Source: Hyphomicrobiales bacterium
Lineage (GTDB): Bacteria; Pseudomonadota; Alphaproteobacteria; Rhizobiales; Rhizobiaceae
NCBI GenBank assembly: GCA_900471605.1
Contig: UCEY01000003.1
Coordinates: forward strand, 27,856 to 91,855
DNA: 64,000 nt
Direction: 5' to 3'
Part shown: positions 37,390-46,851 of the stretch, piece by piece
Position numbering within the stretch: position 1 is the stretch's first letter
How the letters are laid out: the number at the start of each line of letters is the position of its first letter
Translations under genes and position numbers: made by a program
Notes under the pieces: generated by a model
Seen by the model: only the letters and a program-made list of their open reading frames with translations
The model's database searches: none
Told to the model about the DNA's origin: nothing

Positions 37390-38994
37390 CTACTCCATCC
37401 CCCGCAATTCCTCCCGGTGCCTGACCATGGCCAGGAACCGACGGTAATCCCGCCCGTACTGCTCGGCCCGCGCCGGGTCCGGCAGGCGCTCGGTGCCGCC
37501 GCCGTCCATCGCCTGGCCCGCTTCGGACAGCGAACCATGCACCCCGCCGGCAACCGCCGCCGCCATCGCCGTGCCGAGCAGCACCGCGTCGCGGTTCTCG
37601 GGGATCACCACCTTGCGGCCGGTGACGTCGGCATAGAGTTCGATCAGAAGCGCGTTGTTGACGTGGCCGCCGGTGACGTGGAGGGTTTCGAACCGGTAGC
37701 CGTACTCGGAGAGCGCATCGAGAATGTGCCTTATGCCGAGCGCGATCGCCACGCAGGTTCTCCAATAGAGCCGGCAGAGACCGTCGAAGGAGGTGTCAAG
37801 CGTCAGCCCGCTGATCACGCCGGTCGCGTGCGGGTCGGCAAGCGGCGAGCGGTTGCCATGGAAATCCGGCAGGACGTGAAGGCCGGGCGCGATGTCGGCG
37901 GCGATATCGCCCCCTATCTCGTCCCGCAGCTCGCCGACGCGGGCGATGATGCGGCCATGCAGCTCCGCCGTCGGCTCGCCGCCGGCCGCATGCATCAGCA
38001 CGATATGGTCGAGCAGCGCGCCTGCAGCCGACTGCCCGCCTTCGACCAGCCAGCGGCCGGGCAGGATCGCCTCGTAATAGGGACCCCAGAGACTGCGGCC
38101 GGGTTTGGATTCCCTGGTGAAGGCAACGATGCAGCTCGACGTGCCGCCGATCAGCGCCACGCTGGTTTCGAGCTGGGCGCCTTCGGAGGCGCCGCCGGAA
38201 ACTCCTCCGAGCACGCCGAAAGCGCCCGCATAGGCGTCGATCATGCCGGGCGCCACCTGCACTCCCGTGTCGAGGCCGAGCTCCTCGGCCGCCCGACGGC
38301 TGAGGCTGCCCATGCTCGTGCCGATGCCCACCGTCTCGTCCGGCAGGCCGCCCTTTTCGAGCAGGTCTTCAAGGCCGGCCAGCGCCAGGTAATCGGCGCT
38401 CCAGCCGGGGTTCTCGTGGGCGAGATAGTTCCACTTGGCAGTCAGCGTGCAGCGCGAACGGGCGAGCGAGCCGGTCGCCTTCCAGGTGAGGAAATCGGCA
38501 AGATCGAAGAGATAGCCCGCCCTCTCCCAGCTCTGCGGCAGCTGCTGTTTCAGCCACATCAGCTTCGGCATTTCCATTTCGGGCGACAGCGAGCCGCCGG
38601 AAAACTCGAGCACCTTGTGGCCGCTGGCCGAAAGCTGGTCGGCCTGTTTGATCGCCCGGTGATCGAGCCAGACGATCGTGTCCTGATTGGCCCTGCCGGT
38701 CGTCGAGACCGTCAGCGGCTTCCCCTCCCGGTCGCGCGCGACGAGCGAACAGGTGGCGTCGAAGCCGATCGCGGCGATATGGGCGGCGGTTATGCCGGCC
38801 TCGGCCCTCGCCTCCCTGACCGCGCGGCAGGTGGCGGCCCAGATGTCCTCGGAATCGTGTTCGGCGTGATTCTGCTTCGGGCGGAACATCGCGATCGGAT
38901 ATTTCGCCTTGGCGAGCAGGCGCCCGTCGCGATCAAAGATGCCGGCGCGGGCGCTGCCCGTGCCGATATCGACCGCAACGAGGTGATCACGCAT
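37390..38994 (-). CDS. FGGY-family carbohydrate kinase, ribulokinase-like
   Basis: This 534-residue kinase starts MRDHLVAVDIGTGSARAGIFD. IGFDATCSLVA, the VWLDHRA motif and the late GGHVNNALLIELYADVTGRKV motif place it with D-ribulose/ribitol-type FGGY kinases rather than xylulokinases. It is the last gene of the polyol operon. It would phosphorylate a ketose made by the polyol dehydrogenase upstream; the exact sugar (ribulose, xylulose or fructose) is inference. Confidence 0.9.
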   Translation of the reverse strand: MRDHLVAVDIGTGSARAGIFDRDGRLLAKAKYPIAMFRPKQNHAEHDSEDIWAATCRAVREARAEAGITAAHIAAIGFDATCSLVARDREGKPLTVSTTGRANQDTIVWLDHRAIKQADQLSASGHKVLEFSGGSLSPEMEMPKLMWLKQQLPQSWERAGYLFDLADFLTWKATGSLARSRCTLTAKWNYLAHENPGWSADYLALAGLEDLLEKGGLPDETVGIGTSMGSLSRRAAEELGLDTGVQVAPGMIDAYAGAFGVLGGVSGGASEGAQLETSVALIGGTSSCIVAFTRESKPGRSLWGPYYEAILPGRWLVEGGQSAAGALLDHIVLMHAAGGEPTAELHGRIIARVGELRDEIGGDIAADIAPGLHVLPDFHGNRSPLADPHATGVISGLTLDTSFDGLCRLYWRTCVAIALGIRHILDALSEYGYRFETLHVTGGHVNNALLIELYADVTGRKVVIPENRDAVLLGTAMAAAVAGGVHGSLSEAGQAMDGGGTERLPDPARAEQYGRDYRRFLAMVRHREELRGME

Positions 38995-39046
38995 CCGGTT
39001 CTGTTTCCTGTCCCTTGTGTCCGCTCACGTATTCCCCAGACTTCAC

Positions 39047-39766
39047 CTAGGGCGCCGTCTGCGGAACGGGGCCGTTGCGACCCTCTATATGTTTCCGGAC
39101 AAGGTGGATCAAATCCGGCATCGCGTCAAACACGACTTCCGGTGAAAGCGCATCGATCCGCTCGCGGTAGCCGGGAACCGAGGCATGCGAACCGCCGACG
39201 AAGGCGAAGACCGCCATGCCGGCGCTGTGACCCGCCTCTATGCCGGCGGGGCTGTCCTCGATGACGATGCAGCTTGCGGGATCGGCGCCCATTTCGCTCG
39301 CCGCATGCAGGAAGAGGTCCGGCGCCGGCTTGCCCTTTTCCACCATCGTCGCGGAAAAGATGTTCGGCTCCAGCCTGTCGATCAGGCCGGTGAGCGAAAG
39401 GGACAGGCGGATGCGCTCCGGCTGGCTGGAGGACGCAACGCAGCGCCGAAAACCCAAGGCATCCAGGGTCTCGCCAATGCCCGGCATCGGCTGCAGCTCG
39501 GCGCGGAAACGGGCATAGAGATCGCGGCGCATGCCCTCCAGGAACGCGTCGTCGGCCTCGACCCCGAACTCCTCGCGCATCGCCTTGGTGACCGTACCGA
39601 GGCTGCGGCCGAGGAAGCGGCGATAGGCCTCCGCCGCATCCATCTCGACACCCTTGCGGCGCAGCGCATCGACGAGGACGCGCACGGATACCGGCTCGCT
39701 GTCGACGAGGACCCCGTCGCAATCGAAGATCACCAGCGGTCCCGCCGACTGTTGCACGATGCGCAT
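39047..39766 (-). CDS. HAD-family phosphatase (beta-phosphoglucomutase/GPH-like)
   Basis: This 239-residue HAD hydrolase has motif I FDCDGVLVDSEP (nucleophile Asp15, acid Asp17), motif II VASSSQP, Lys in EKGKPAPDLFLHAA and motif IV VIEDSPAGIEAG. The cap lies between motifs I and II. It sits between mannitol dehydrogenase and the kinase and may dephosphorylate sugar or polyol phosphates that accumulate in the pathway. Such phosphatases occur in several rhizobial polyol operons. Confidence 0.9.
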   Translation of the reverse strand: MRIVQQSAGPLVIFDCDGVLVDSEPVSVRVLVDALRRKGVEMDAAEAYRRFLGRSLGTVTKAMREEFGVEADDAFLEGMRRDLYARFRAELQPMPGIGETLDALGFRRCVASSSQPERIRLSLSLTGLIDRLEPNIFSATMVEKGKPAPDLFLHAASEMGADPASCIVIEDSPAGIEAGHSAGMAVFAFVGGSHASVPGYRERIDALSPEVVFDAMPDLIHLVRKHIEGRNGPVPQTAP

Positions 39767-39782
39767 CCTCCCTTGGCACCCG

Positions 39783-41264
39783 CTATTTGACCAGCTTGCC
39801 GCCCAGATAAAGCTCGAGCGTCCTTGCCGTCCCCTCGACCCAGAGCGTCTTCAGCGCATGCGAAAAGCGGGTTCGGAACAGCTCGGATTTTGCAACGTCC
39901 CCAAAAATGTCGCCGAGCGCAAGGAAGGCCTCCGGGTTATCCTTGGCTTTCAGCGCCGCGGCGTTCAGGCGGTCGGCGCTGGCGTCGTTGAAGACGATCT
40001 CCTTGCCGCTGTCGGACGTGCCGGCGAAGTAGCGGCACCACAGCGCCGAAACCAGCGACAGGCCGACGATATCCTGCCCATTGGCGAGCCGGTCGGCGGT
40101 CGAGGGCAGGATGAATTTCGGCTGGCGGTTGGAGCCGTCCTGCGCCAGCCGCGGGATCGTGTCGCCGATCTTCGGGTTGGAGAAGCGCCGCTCGATCAGC
40201 TTGTAATAGTCGATGAGATTGGTGTTCGGCACCGGGGGGATGACCGGGATGATCTCGTCCTTTTCCAGTTTTTCGAGGAAGCCCCGGATCAGCCTGTGCT
40301 CCATGGCCTCATGCACGAAATGAATGTCGAGAAGCGCCGCCGGATAGGCGATCGCCGCATGCCCGCCGTTGAGGATGCGGATCTTCATCAGCTCGTAGGG
40401 CGCCACATCGGCCACGAACTGGACGCCCACCTCTTCCAGCCTTGGCCGGCCGGAGGGGAACTTGTCCTCCATCACCCACTGCTTGAATTCCTCGCAGAAC
40501 ACCGGCCAGTTGTCGTCGATGCCGAAATCCTGTCTGAGGATGTCGATTTCGCGCTGGCCCGTGGCGGGTGTGATGCGGTCGACCATCGAGTTCGGGAAGG
40601 CGACGTTCTCGTGGATCCAGTCGGCGAAATCCGGGTCGGAAAGCCGCGCGAGCCCGATGACCGCATGCTCGGTCACCTCGCCGTTTCCGGGAATGTTGTC
40701 GCAGGACATGATGGTGAACGGGACGACGCCCCGCGCCTTGCGTTCCTTGAGGCCGGCCAGGATGAGGCCGAATACCGTCTTCGGGTTCGCCGGATTGCGG
40801 CCATCCTCGACGATTGCCGGATGGGCCGGATTGAACGCACCCGCCGCATCGATGAAATAACCGCCCTCGGTGATCGTCATCGAGACGATGCGGATCTTCG
40901 GGTCGGCCAGCGTATTGACGAGCGTCGCGACATCGCCGGGCGCGATGATGTCGATCATCGGCGCGGTGATGCGCGCGGCCGTCCTGTTGTTGTCCTGCTC
41001 GACGACGGTGGTGAGATAATCCTGGGCCTTCAGCTTGTCGCGCATGGCCGCGTCGGACGGCATCACGCCGGCGCCGATGATCGCCCAGTCATGCGCCTTG
41101 CCGGTGTTGAACAGGTCGTCGAGATAGATCGCCTGGTGGGCGCGATGGAAGTTGCCGACGCCGAAATGCAGGATACCGGCGGTCAGGCCCTTGGGATCAT
41201 AGGCCGGCACGGCGGCAGTGGCCGCAGCGTCGTTCAAGCGCGCCAGCGAAAGCTTCACAGTCAT
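39783..41264 (-). CDS. mtlK: Mannitol 2-dehydrogenase (polyol dehydrogenase)
   Basis: This 493-residue NAD-dependent long-chain polyol dehydrogenase oxidises D-mannitol to fructose, and often D-arabitol or sorbitol too. The Rossmann segment ILHFGVGNFHRAHQA lies at 31-45. The active-site K294-x4-N299-x2-H302 motif (KIRILNGGH) matches the family. ATG 41264 follows GGAG; upstream frame residues are antisense to the ATPase gene. It lies 22 bases downstream of the polyol transporter ATPase. Confidence 0.94.
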   Translation of the reverse strand: MTVKLSLARLNDAAATAAVPAYDPKGLTAGILHFGVGNFHRAHQAIYLDDLFNTGKAHDWAIIGAGVMPSDAAMRDKLKAQDYLTTVVEQDNNRTAARITAPMIDIIAPGDVATLVNTLADPKIRIVSMTITEGGYFIDAAGAFNPAHPAIVEDGRNPANPKTVFGLILAGLKERKARGVVPFTIMSCDNIPGNGEVTEHAVIGLARLSDPDFADWIHENVAFPNSMVDRITPATGQREIDILRQDFGIDDNWPVFCEEFKQWVMEDKFPSGRPRLEEVGVQFVADVAPYELMKIRILNGGHAAIAYPAALLDIHFVHEAMEHRLIRGFLEKLEKDEIIPVIPPVPNTNLIDYYKLIERRFSNPKIGDTIPRLAQDGSNRQPKFILPSTADRLANGQDIVGLSLVSALWCRYFAGTSDSGKEIVFNDASADRLNAAALKAKDNPEAFLALGDIFGDVAKSELFRTRFSHALKTLWVEGTARTLELYLGGKLVK

Positions 41265-41286
41265 TGTCTTTACTCCAGTCTCGCGC

Positions 41287-42291
41287 TCAGGCGCGAAGGG
41301 CCAGGCCCTTGTCATCGAACCGATGCAGCTTGGCTTCGTCGGGCGTGAGGTAAACCCGGTCGCCGTATTGGGCGCCGAACTCGCCGCCTGCACGGGCGGT
41401 GACCTGGCCGATGCCATCGACATCGAGATGCAGGAACGTATCGGCGCCGAGATGTTCGGCGACCTTCACCGTGCCGGTCCACAACCCGCTGTCCTTCGAA
41501 AGGATCAGATGCTCCGGCCGGATACCGGCGGTCTTGGCGTTCTTCGACTGGGCATAGGAACCGGTGACGAAGTTCATGTGCGGCGACCCGATGAAGCCGG
41601 CGACGAACAGGTTGCGCGGCGTCTTGTAGAGTTCGAGCGGCGAACCGACCTGCTCGATGTTACCGCGGTTCAGGACGACGATCTTGTCGGCCATGGTCAT
41701 CGCCTCGACCTGGTCGTGGGTGACGTAGATCATCGTCGTCTTCAGCTGATGATGCAGGTCGCTGATCTCCAGCCGCATCGTGCCGCGCAGCGCGGCATCG
41801 AGGTTGGAAAGCGGCTCGTCGAACAGGAAGGCCGAGGGCTCCCGCACGATCGCGCGGCCGATCGCGACGCGCTGGCGCTGGCCGCCGGAAAGCTGCGACG
41901 GGCGGCGCTCCAGATAGTCGGTGAGGTTCAGCACCCGCGCGGCGGCTTCGACCTTCTTGTCGATCGCCGGCTGCTCCATCTTCGCCATCTTCAGCGGGAA
42001 GGCGATGTTCTTCCGAACGCTCATATGCGGATAAAGCGCGTAGGACTGGAACACCATGGCAAGCCCGCGCGCCGCGGGTGCGGCGTCGGTCACATCCTTG
42101 CCGTCGATCAGGATATGCCCCCCGGACACGTCCTCCAGCCCGGCGATCAGCCGCAGCAGCGTGGACTTGCCGCAGCCCGACGGGCCGACGAAGACGACGA
42201 ATTCGCCGTTGTTGATTTCAAGATCGATGGAAGGAATGACCTTCGCCTCGCCGAACACTTTCGAGACTTTTTGGAGCGTGATGCTGCCCAT
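41287..42291 (-). CDS. smoK: Polyol ABC transporter ATP-binding protein (CUT1, SmoK-like)
   Basis: This 334-residue MalK-type ATPase has Walker [10 protein letters not shown] (36-44), Q-loop [14 protein letters not shown], signature [20 protein letters not shown], Walker [13 protein letters not shown] and an OB-type regulatory domain (GIRPEHL). It energises the two adjacent permeases for sorbitol/mannitol uptake. Confidence 0.93.
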   Translation of the reverse strand: MGSITLQKVSKVFGEAKVIPSIDLEINNGEFVVFVGPSGCGKSTLLRLIAGLEDVSGGHILIDGKDVTDAAPAARGLAMVFQSYALYPHMSVRKNIAFPLKMAKMEQPAIDKKVEAAARVLNLTDYLERRPSQLSGGQRQRVAIGRAIVREPSAFLFDEPLSNLDAALRGTMRLEISDLHHQLKTTMIYVTHDQVEAMTMADKIVVLNRGNIEQVGSPLELYKTPRNLFVAGFIGSPHMNFVTGSYAQSKNAKTAGIRPEHLILSKDSGLWTGTVKVAEHLGADTFLHLDVDGIGQVTARAGGEFGAQYGDRVYLTPDEAKLHRFDDKGLALRA

Positions 42292-42302
42292 GTCCGTTTT
42301 CC

Positions 42303-43127
42303 TTACTTAACCGCGCCAAACGTGAGGCCGCGAACGAGTTGTTTCTGTGAGAACCAGCCGAGGATGAGGATCGGCGCGATGGCCATGGTCGAGGCTGCCG
42401 AGAGCTTTGCCCAGAACAGACCTTGCGGACTGGAGAAGGAGGCGATGAAGGCCGTCAGCGGCGCCGCATTGGTGGTGGACAGCCGGATCGTCCAGAAGGA
42501 CTCGTTCCAGGCGAGGATGATGTTGAGGAGCAGGGTCGAGGCGATACCCGGCACCGCCATCGGCGTCAGCACGTAGACGATCTCCTGCCAGAGGCCCGCC
42601 CCGTCCATCCGCGACGCTTCCAGGATTTCGCCGGGGATTTCGCGGAAATAGGTGTAGAGCATCCAGACCACGATCGGCAGGTTGATCAGCGTCAGCATGA
42701 CGGTGAGACCGATACGGCTGTCGAGCAGGCCGAAATCGCGGAACATCAGGTAGATCGGCACCAGCACCGCGACCGCCGGCATCATCTTGGTGGAGAGCAT
42801 CCACATCAGGATGTCCTTGGTCCGTTTGGTCGGCGAAAACGCCATCGCCCAGGCGGACGGGATGGCGATGATCAGCGCCAGGATCGTCGATCCGACCGAC
42901 AGGATCACCGAGTTCATGAACGGCTTGAAATAGTCGCGCTGCGTCTGGACGGTGATGTAGTTCTCGAACGTCCCGGACGGCCACAGGCTGAAGCCGGCGA
43001 TCGCTTCCGGCTCCGTCTTGATGCTGGTGATCAGCGTGTAGAGGATCGGGAAGAAGATGATCAGCGCGACGACCCAGGCGGCGGCGGTGGCGGTGACCTT
43101 GTGTCTTGTGGTGACGGAACGGGCCAT
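42303..43127 (-). CDS. smoG: Polyol ABC transporter permease (CUT1, SmoG-like)
   Basis: This 274-residue permease has about six helices. Its cytoplasmic EAA loop is [26 protein letters not shown], the docking site for the ATPase, and the C-terminus [14 protein letters not shown] is typical of MalG-like proteins. It lies 9 bases after the other permease and 11 bases before the ATPase. Confidence 0.93.
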   Translation of the reverse strand: MARSVTTRHKVTATAAAWVVALIIFFPILYTLITSIKTEPEAIAGFSLWPSGTFENYITVQTQRDYFKPFMNSVILSVGSTILALIIAIPSAWAMAFSPTKRTKDILMWMLSTKMMPAVAVLVPIYLMFRDFGLLDSRIGLTVMLTLINLPIVVWMLYTYFREIPGEILEASRMDGAGLWQEIVYVLTPMAVPGIASTLLLNIILAWNESFWTIRLSTTNAAPLTAFIASFSSPQGLFWAKLSAASTMAIAPILILGWFSQKQLVRGLTFGAVK

Positions 43128-43136
43128 GATCTTCTC

Positions 43137-44009
43137 CTACCGGTCCAGGTTCTTGCCGACGGCGCGCATCAGGAAGAAGGCGACGATATTGGCGAGCACG
43201 ACCGCGATGATGCCGCCTGCCGAGGCACCGCCGACGTCGTAGCCGAGCAGCGCCGTGCGGTAGATCAGGAAGGCGAGGTTGGTGGAAGCGTAACCGGGGC
43301 CGCCATTGGTGGTGACCAGGATTTCCGCATAGACGCCGAGCAGGAAGATCGTCTGGATGAGGATGACGACCGTGATCGCCCGGGCCAGATGCGGCAGCAC
43401 CAGGTAGATGAAACGGCTGAGGAAGTTGGCGCCGTCCATCTCGGCCGCTTCCTTCTGCTCGCCATCGAGCGACTGGAGCGCGGTGAGCAGGATGAGCGTC
43501 GCGAACGGCAGCCACTGCCAGGCAACGATGATGACGATCGAAAAGAGCGGATAACGCGCGAACCAGTCGACCGGCTGCAGCCCGAAAAACTTGTTGATGT
43601 CCGCCAGCACGCCGTAACCCGGGTGCATGATCATGTTCTTCCAGATCAGCGCCGCGACCGGCGGCATGACGAAGAACGGCGAGATGACCAGGATGCGCAC
43701 GATCCCCTGCCCGAAGATCGGCTGGTCGAGCAGCAGCGCAATGGCGATGCCGCCGATGACGGTGATCAGGAGCACGCCGACGACGATGACCAGCGTGTTC
43801 CAGATCGACTGGAAGAAGGCGGGATCGGTATAGAAGAACTGGTAGTTGAACAGGCCCGTGAAGCTGACATTCGACGGATCGAGCAGATTGTAGTTCTGGA
43901 ACGAGAACCACAGCGTCATTGCCAGCGGTACGATCATCCAGACCAGAAGAAGCAGAACGGAGGGCGCCATCATCAGGCGCGCCAACGTCTTGGTGTTTTG
44001 CGTTGCCAT
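43137..44009 (-). CDS. smoF: Polyol ABC transporter permease (CUT1, SmoF-like)
   Basis: This 290-residue MalF-like permease has about six helices and the EAA loop EAAEMDGANFLSRFIYLVLPHLA. It starts MATQNTKTLARLMMAPSVLLLLVW. A 239-bp gap holding a RIME-like repeat separates it from the binding-protein gene, which probably lowers permease expression relative to the binding protein. Confidence 0.93.
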   Translation of the reverse strand: MATQNTKTLARLMMAPSVLLLLVWMIVPLAMTLWFSFQNYNLLDPSNVSFTGLFNYQFFYTDPAFFQSIWNTLVIVVGVLLITVIGGIAIALLLDQPIFGQGIVRILVISPFFVMPPVAALIWKNMIMHPGYGVLADINKFFGLQPVDWFARYPLFSIVIIVAWQWLPFATLILLTALQSLDGEQKEAAEMDGANFLSRFIYLVLPHLARAITVVILIQTIFLLGVYAEILVTTNGGPGYASTNLAFLIYRTALLGYDVGGASAGGIIAVVLANIVAFFLMRAVGKNLDR

Positions 44010-44248
44010 ATCGACGCCCTCCCTTTGGCCGCCTTGATGCGGCTCTTACGCTTTTGGAAATGCCGTGAGACCGCTGAACCGTAAGCCCCTCACCCGCCTC
44101 CGCTTTGCTCGGCGCACCCTCTCCCCGCAAGCGGGGCGAGGGGAACCATTACCGGAGCGGCATGTCCCTTCTCCCCGTCAAAACGGGGAGAAGGTGCCGG
44201 CAGGCGGATGAGGGGCACTCACCATCTGCCGGCGCAACCTCGGGAGGC
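44010..44248. other. Gap between binding protein and first permease of the polyol operon
   Basis: No gene is seen. A RIME-like repeat (44095-44216) occupies most of it. Confidence 0.6.
44095..44216. repeat. RIME-like palindromic intergenic repeat
   Basis: Bounded by GCCCCTCA and TGAGGGGC, with two CTCCCCG hairpins. In mRNA it forms a strong structure after the binding-protein gene. Confidence 0.8.
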
Positions 44249-45574
44249 TTACTTCGGATAACCGGCGCGCTTCATTTCGCGCGCGGTTGCCGTCTGGGCT
44301 TGGGCAAGCGCGTCGGCGACCGTGGACTGGCCGGCGACGACCGCCGAGAACAGCTGGCCGACATTGGTGCCGATCGCCTGGAATTCCGGGATCGCCACGA
44401 ACTGGCCGCCGGTATAGGGCACCGGCTTGACGGTCGGCTTGGTAATGTCGGCAGCGTTCATCGCAGCAAGGGTCGGGACCGCGAAGGCGGCAGCCTTCTT
44501 GTAATCCTCGTTGTTATAAAGCGAGGTGCGGGTGCCCGGAGGAACGTTGGCCCAGCCTTCCTTGGAGGCGACGAGCTGGGTATATTCCTTGCTGGTTGCC
44601 CAGGAGATGAATTTCTGCGCCGAGTCCGCCTTCTTGGAGGAGTTCGGAACGGCCAGGTTCCAGGACCACAGCCAGTTGCCATGGTTCTTCATCTCTCCCT
44701 TCACCGGGAAGAGTGCGTAACCCACCTTGTCGGCAACCTTGGAATCCTTCGGGTTGGATACGAAGGACGCAGCAACCGTGGCGTCCATCCACATGCCGCA
44801 TTTGCCCTGCTGGAACAGCGTCAGGTTTTCGTTGAAGCCGTTCGAGGAGGCGCCGGCCGGACCGGCATCCTTCATCAGGTCGACATAGAACTGCAGGGCG
44901 GCCTTCCATTCCGGCTGGTCAAACTGCGGGTTCCACTTCTCGTCGAACCAGCGACCGCCGAACGAGTTGGTGAGCGCGGTGATGAACGCCATGTTCTCGC
45001 CCCAGCCGGCCTTGCCGCGCAGGCAGATGCCGTTGACGTCGCCCTTGCGGTCGGTGATCTTGCGGGCCGCATCGCCGATGAATTCCCAGGTCGGGTTTTC
45101 CGGCATCTTCAGGCCAGCCTTCTCGAACAGGTCCTTGCGATACATGATCATCGCCGACTCACCGTAGAACGGTGCGGCATAAAGCTTGCCGTTGACCGTC
45201 AGACCGCCCTTGATCGCCGGCAGGATGTCGTTGGTGTCGTATTTGTCGCCGAGCTTGTTGAGCTCGAGCAGCCAGCCCTGCTTGGCCCAGATCGGAACTT
45301 CGTAATTGCCGATCGTCAGGATGTCGTACTGGCCGCCCTTGGTGGCGATGTCGGTGGTGACGCGTTCGCGAAGAACGTTTTCTTCGAGCGTGACCCAGTT
45401 GATCTGAATGTCCGGATTGGCCTTGGTGAACTCGGAAGTCAGGCCCTGCATGCGGACCATGTCGCCGTTGTTGACCGTCGCGATGGTGAGGGTTTCAGCC
45501 GAGGCCGCGGTGGAGAAAAGGCCGGCAAGCGCCAGCGCCGAGCAGGCGCCCAGCAAAATCGTCTTCAATGTCAT
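44249..45574 (-). CDS. smoE: Polyol ABC transporter periplasmic binding protein (SmoE-like)
   Basis: This 441-residue extracellular solute-binding protein of family 1 has a signal peptide of residues 1-26 (cleavage ASA|ETLT). Segments YDILTIGNYEVPIWAKQGWLLEL, YAAPFYGESAMIMYRKDLFEKAGL and GKCGMWMDATVAAS are typical of sorbitol/mannitol-binding proteins. It is the first structural gene after the SorC regulator. Candidate operator half-sites lie in its promoter. Confidence 0.93.
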   Translation of the reverse strand: MTLKTILLGACSALALAGLFSTAASAETLTIATVNNGDMVRMQGLTSEFTKANPDIQINWVTLEENVLRERVTTDIATKGGQYDILTIGNYEVPIWAKQGWLLELNKLGDKYDTNDILPAIKGGLTVNGKLYAAPFYGESAMIMYRKDLFEKAGLKMPENPTWEFIGDAARKITDRKGDVNGICLRGKAGWGENMAFITALTNSFGGRWFDEKWNPQFDQPEWKAALQFYVDLMKDAGPAGASSNGFNENLTLFQQGKCGMWMDATVAASFVSNPKDSKVADKVGYALFPVKGEMKNHGNWLWSWNLAVPNSSKKADSAQKFISWATSKEYTQLVASKEGWANVPPGTRTSLYNNEDYKKAAAFAVPTLAAMNAADITKPTVKPVPYTGGQFVAIPEFQAIGTNVGQLFSAVVAGQSTVADALAQAQTATAREMKRAGYPK

Positions 45575-45591
45575 ATCTTCCTCCCAGAAGA

Positions 45592-45631
45592 TGAGTAACG
45601 AGCATTCGCTTTGCTCATGGGCAATTACTCA
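45592..45631. promoter_or_regulatory. Candidate operator of the polyol operon
   Basis: TGAGTAA (45592-45598), TTGCTCA (45611-45617) and TTACTCA (45625-45631) form one inverted and one direct pair of TTRCTCA half-sites, 18-57 bp before the binding-protein start. They are a plausible target of the SorC-family regulator encoded upstream. Confidence 0.45.
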
Positions 45632-45719
45632 CTTATTGGCGCGAAATGTCAATCGCCATTCGTCGCTGCATTGCAGCGCAGAAGGGTCAGGTCGTTGATT
45701 TACCTAGAGATAATTTTGC

Positions 45720-46673
45720 TCAGCGGGCGAGCAATTGCTCCGCCGTCGCTTCGTCGGTGATCACGCCGTTGATGATACCGCCCTCGAGCGCGGCGGAAAT
45801 GGCCCGCACTTTTTTCCGCCCCTGGGCGATCCCGATGACGGCGGAGGTCTCCCGCGACGGGATGGGCACGCTGGCGACCCGTTCGTTGATGGAATTGGCG
45901 AGAAGCCGGCCCTGGCTGTCATAGACCCAGCCGCAGATCTCGCCGGCCGCCCCATCCTGGACGAGCTTCAGCATCTCCTCCTTGCCGAGGAAGCCATCGA
46001 CGCAGAGCGGCCCGTCGGGCCCGAGTTCGCCGATGCCGACGAAGGTGACGTCGGCCTGCGCGCCGAGCGCCAAGGTCGATCGCACCAGCGCCTGGTCGTG
46101 CAGGGTCTCGCGTTCCTCCGCCGACGAACAGAGAACCGGCAGCGGCATGGGGAAATGCCGCGCCTTGATCGCGTCGGCCATCGAGAAGATGACGTTGTAG
46201 AAGGCGGCCGATCCGTCCGGCCCGATATTGCCGGTGAGCGACACGATGCGGTGCTGCGGACACTCCATCGGCGGCAACTGGTCGACGGCGGCCTTCAGCG
46301 TGCGGCCCGTGCCGACCGCAATCACGATCGGATCGGGCCGCTTCAGCCAGCGCTCGATCTCGGCGGCTCCTGCTTCGGCGATCCCCACGGTGCTGGAAAC
46401 CCCGGCCGGATCGCTCGGCACCACTTCGACATGCTTCAGGTCGTATTTCCTGCGCAGGCCTTCGGCGAGTTCCAGGCAGGCGGCGATCGGATGGTCGAGC
46501 CGCACCTTGATCAGCCGCTCGGCGACCGCCAGCGACACCAGCCGCTGCGCCGACTGCCGCGAAATGCTCATGGCCGCCGCGATCTCGTCCTGGGTGCGCC
46601 CGGCGACATAATAGAGCCAGCCGGCCCGTGCCGCATCGTCGAGCCGCCCTTGCGTGTCAGACCGTTTTGCCAT
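45720..46673 (-). CDS. SorC/DeoR-family regulator of the polyol operon
   Basis: This 317-residue regulator starts MAKRSDTQGRLDDAARAGWLYY at ATG 46673. The helix-turn-helix is at about 26-50 (RTQDEIAAAMSISRQSAQRLVSLA). The effector domain has VAVGTGRTLKAAVDQLPP, FVGIGELGPDGPL and the C-terminal VIGIAQGRKKVRAISAALEGG. It corresponds in place to SmoC of rhizobial sorbitol operons and lies 145 bp before the binding-protein gene on the same strand. An ATG 33 bases upstream is a possible alternative start. Confidence 0.9.
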   Translation of the reverse strand: MAKRSDTQGRLDDAARAGWLYYVAGRTQDEIAAAMSISRQSAQRLVSLAVAERLIKVRLDHPIAACLELAEGLRRKYDLKHVEVVPSDPAGVSSTVGIAEAGAAEIERWLKRPDPIVIAVGTGRTLKAAVDQLPPMECPQHRIVSLTGNIGPDGSAAFYNVIFSMADAIKARHFPMPLPVLCSSAEERETLHDQALVRSTLALGAQADVTFVGIGELGPDGPLCVDGFLGKEEMLKLVQDGAAGEICGWVYDSQGRLLANSINERVASVPIPSRETSAVIGIAQGRKKVRAISAALEGGIINGVITDEATAEQLLAR

Positions 46674-46720
46674 GGCAGAAAATTCTCCTCCGCCTGTTGC
46701 TGCCATGGTTTCGGATCGTC

Positions 46721-46736
46721 TGTCAAACGGTTGACA
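46721..46736. promoter_or_regulatory. Palindrome in the promoter of the polyol regulator
   Basis: TGTCAAACGGTTGACA has perfect 6-bp arms around ACGG, 48 bp before the regulator start. It could be its autoregulatory site; the right arm also resembles a -35 box (TTGACA) for the opposite HNH gene. Confidence 0.4.
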
Positions 46737-46851
46737 ATGGAGCGACGCCTGCCATTTTACGCGAACAATCTGCAGTTGAGCTTGACCTCGTGTCTCCTTG
46801 ACTGCAGGTCCATTTCCCAATTTTTACTGAAAATAAATCTCAGGAGAGATC

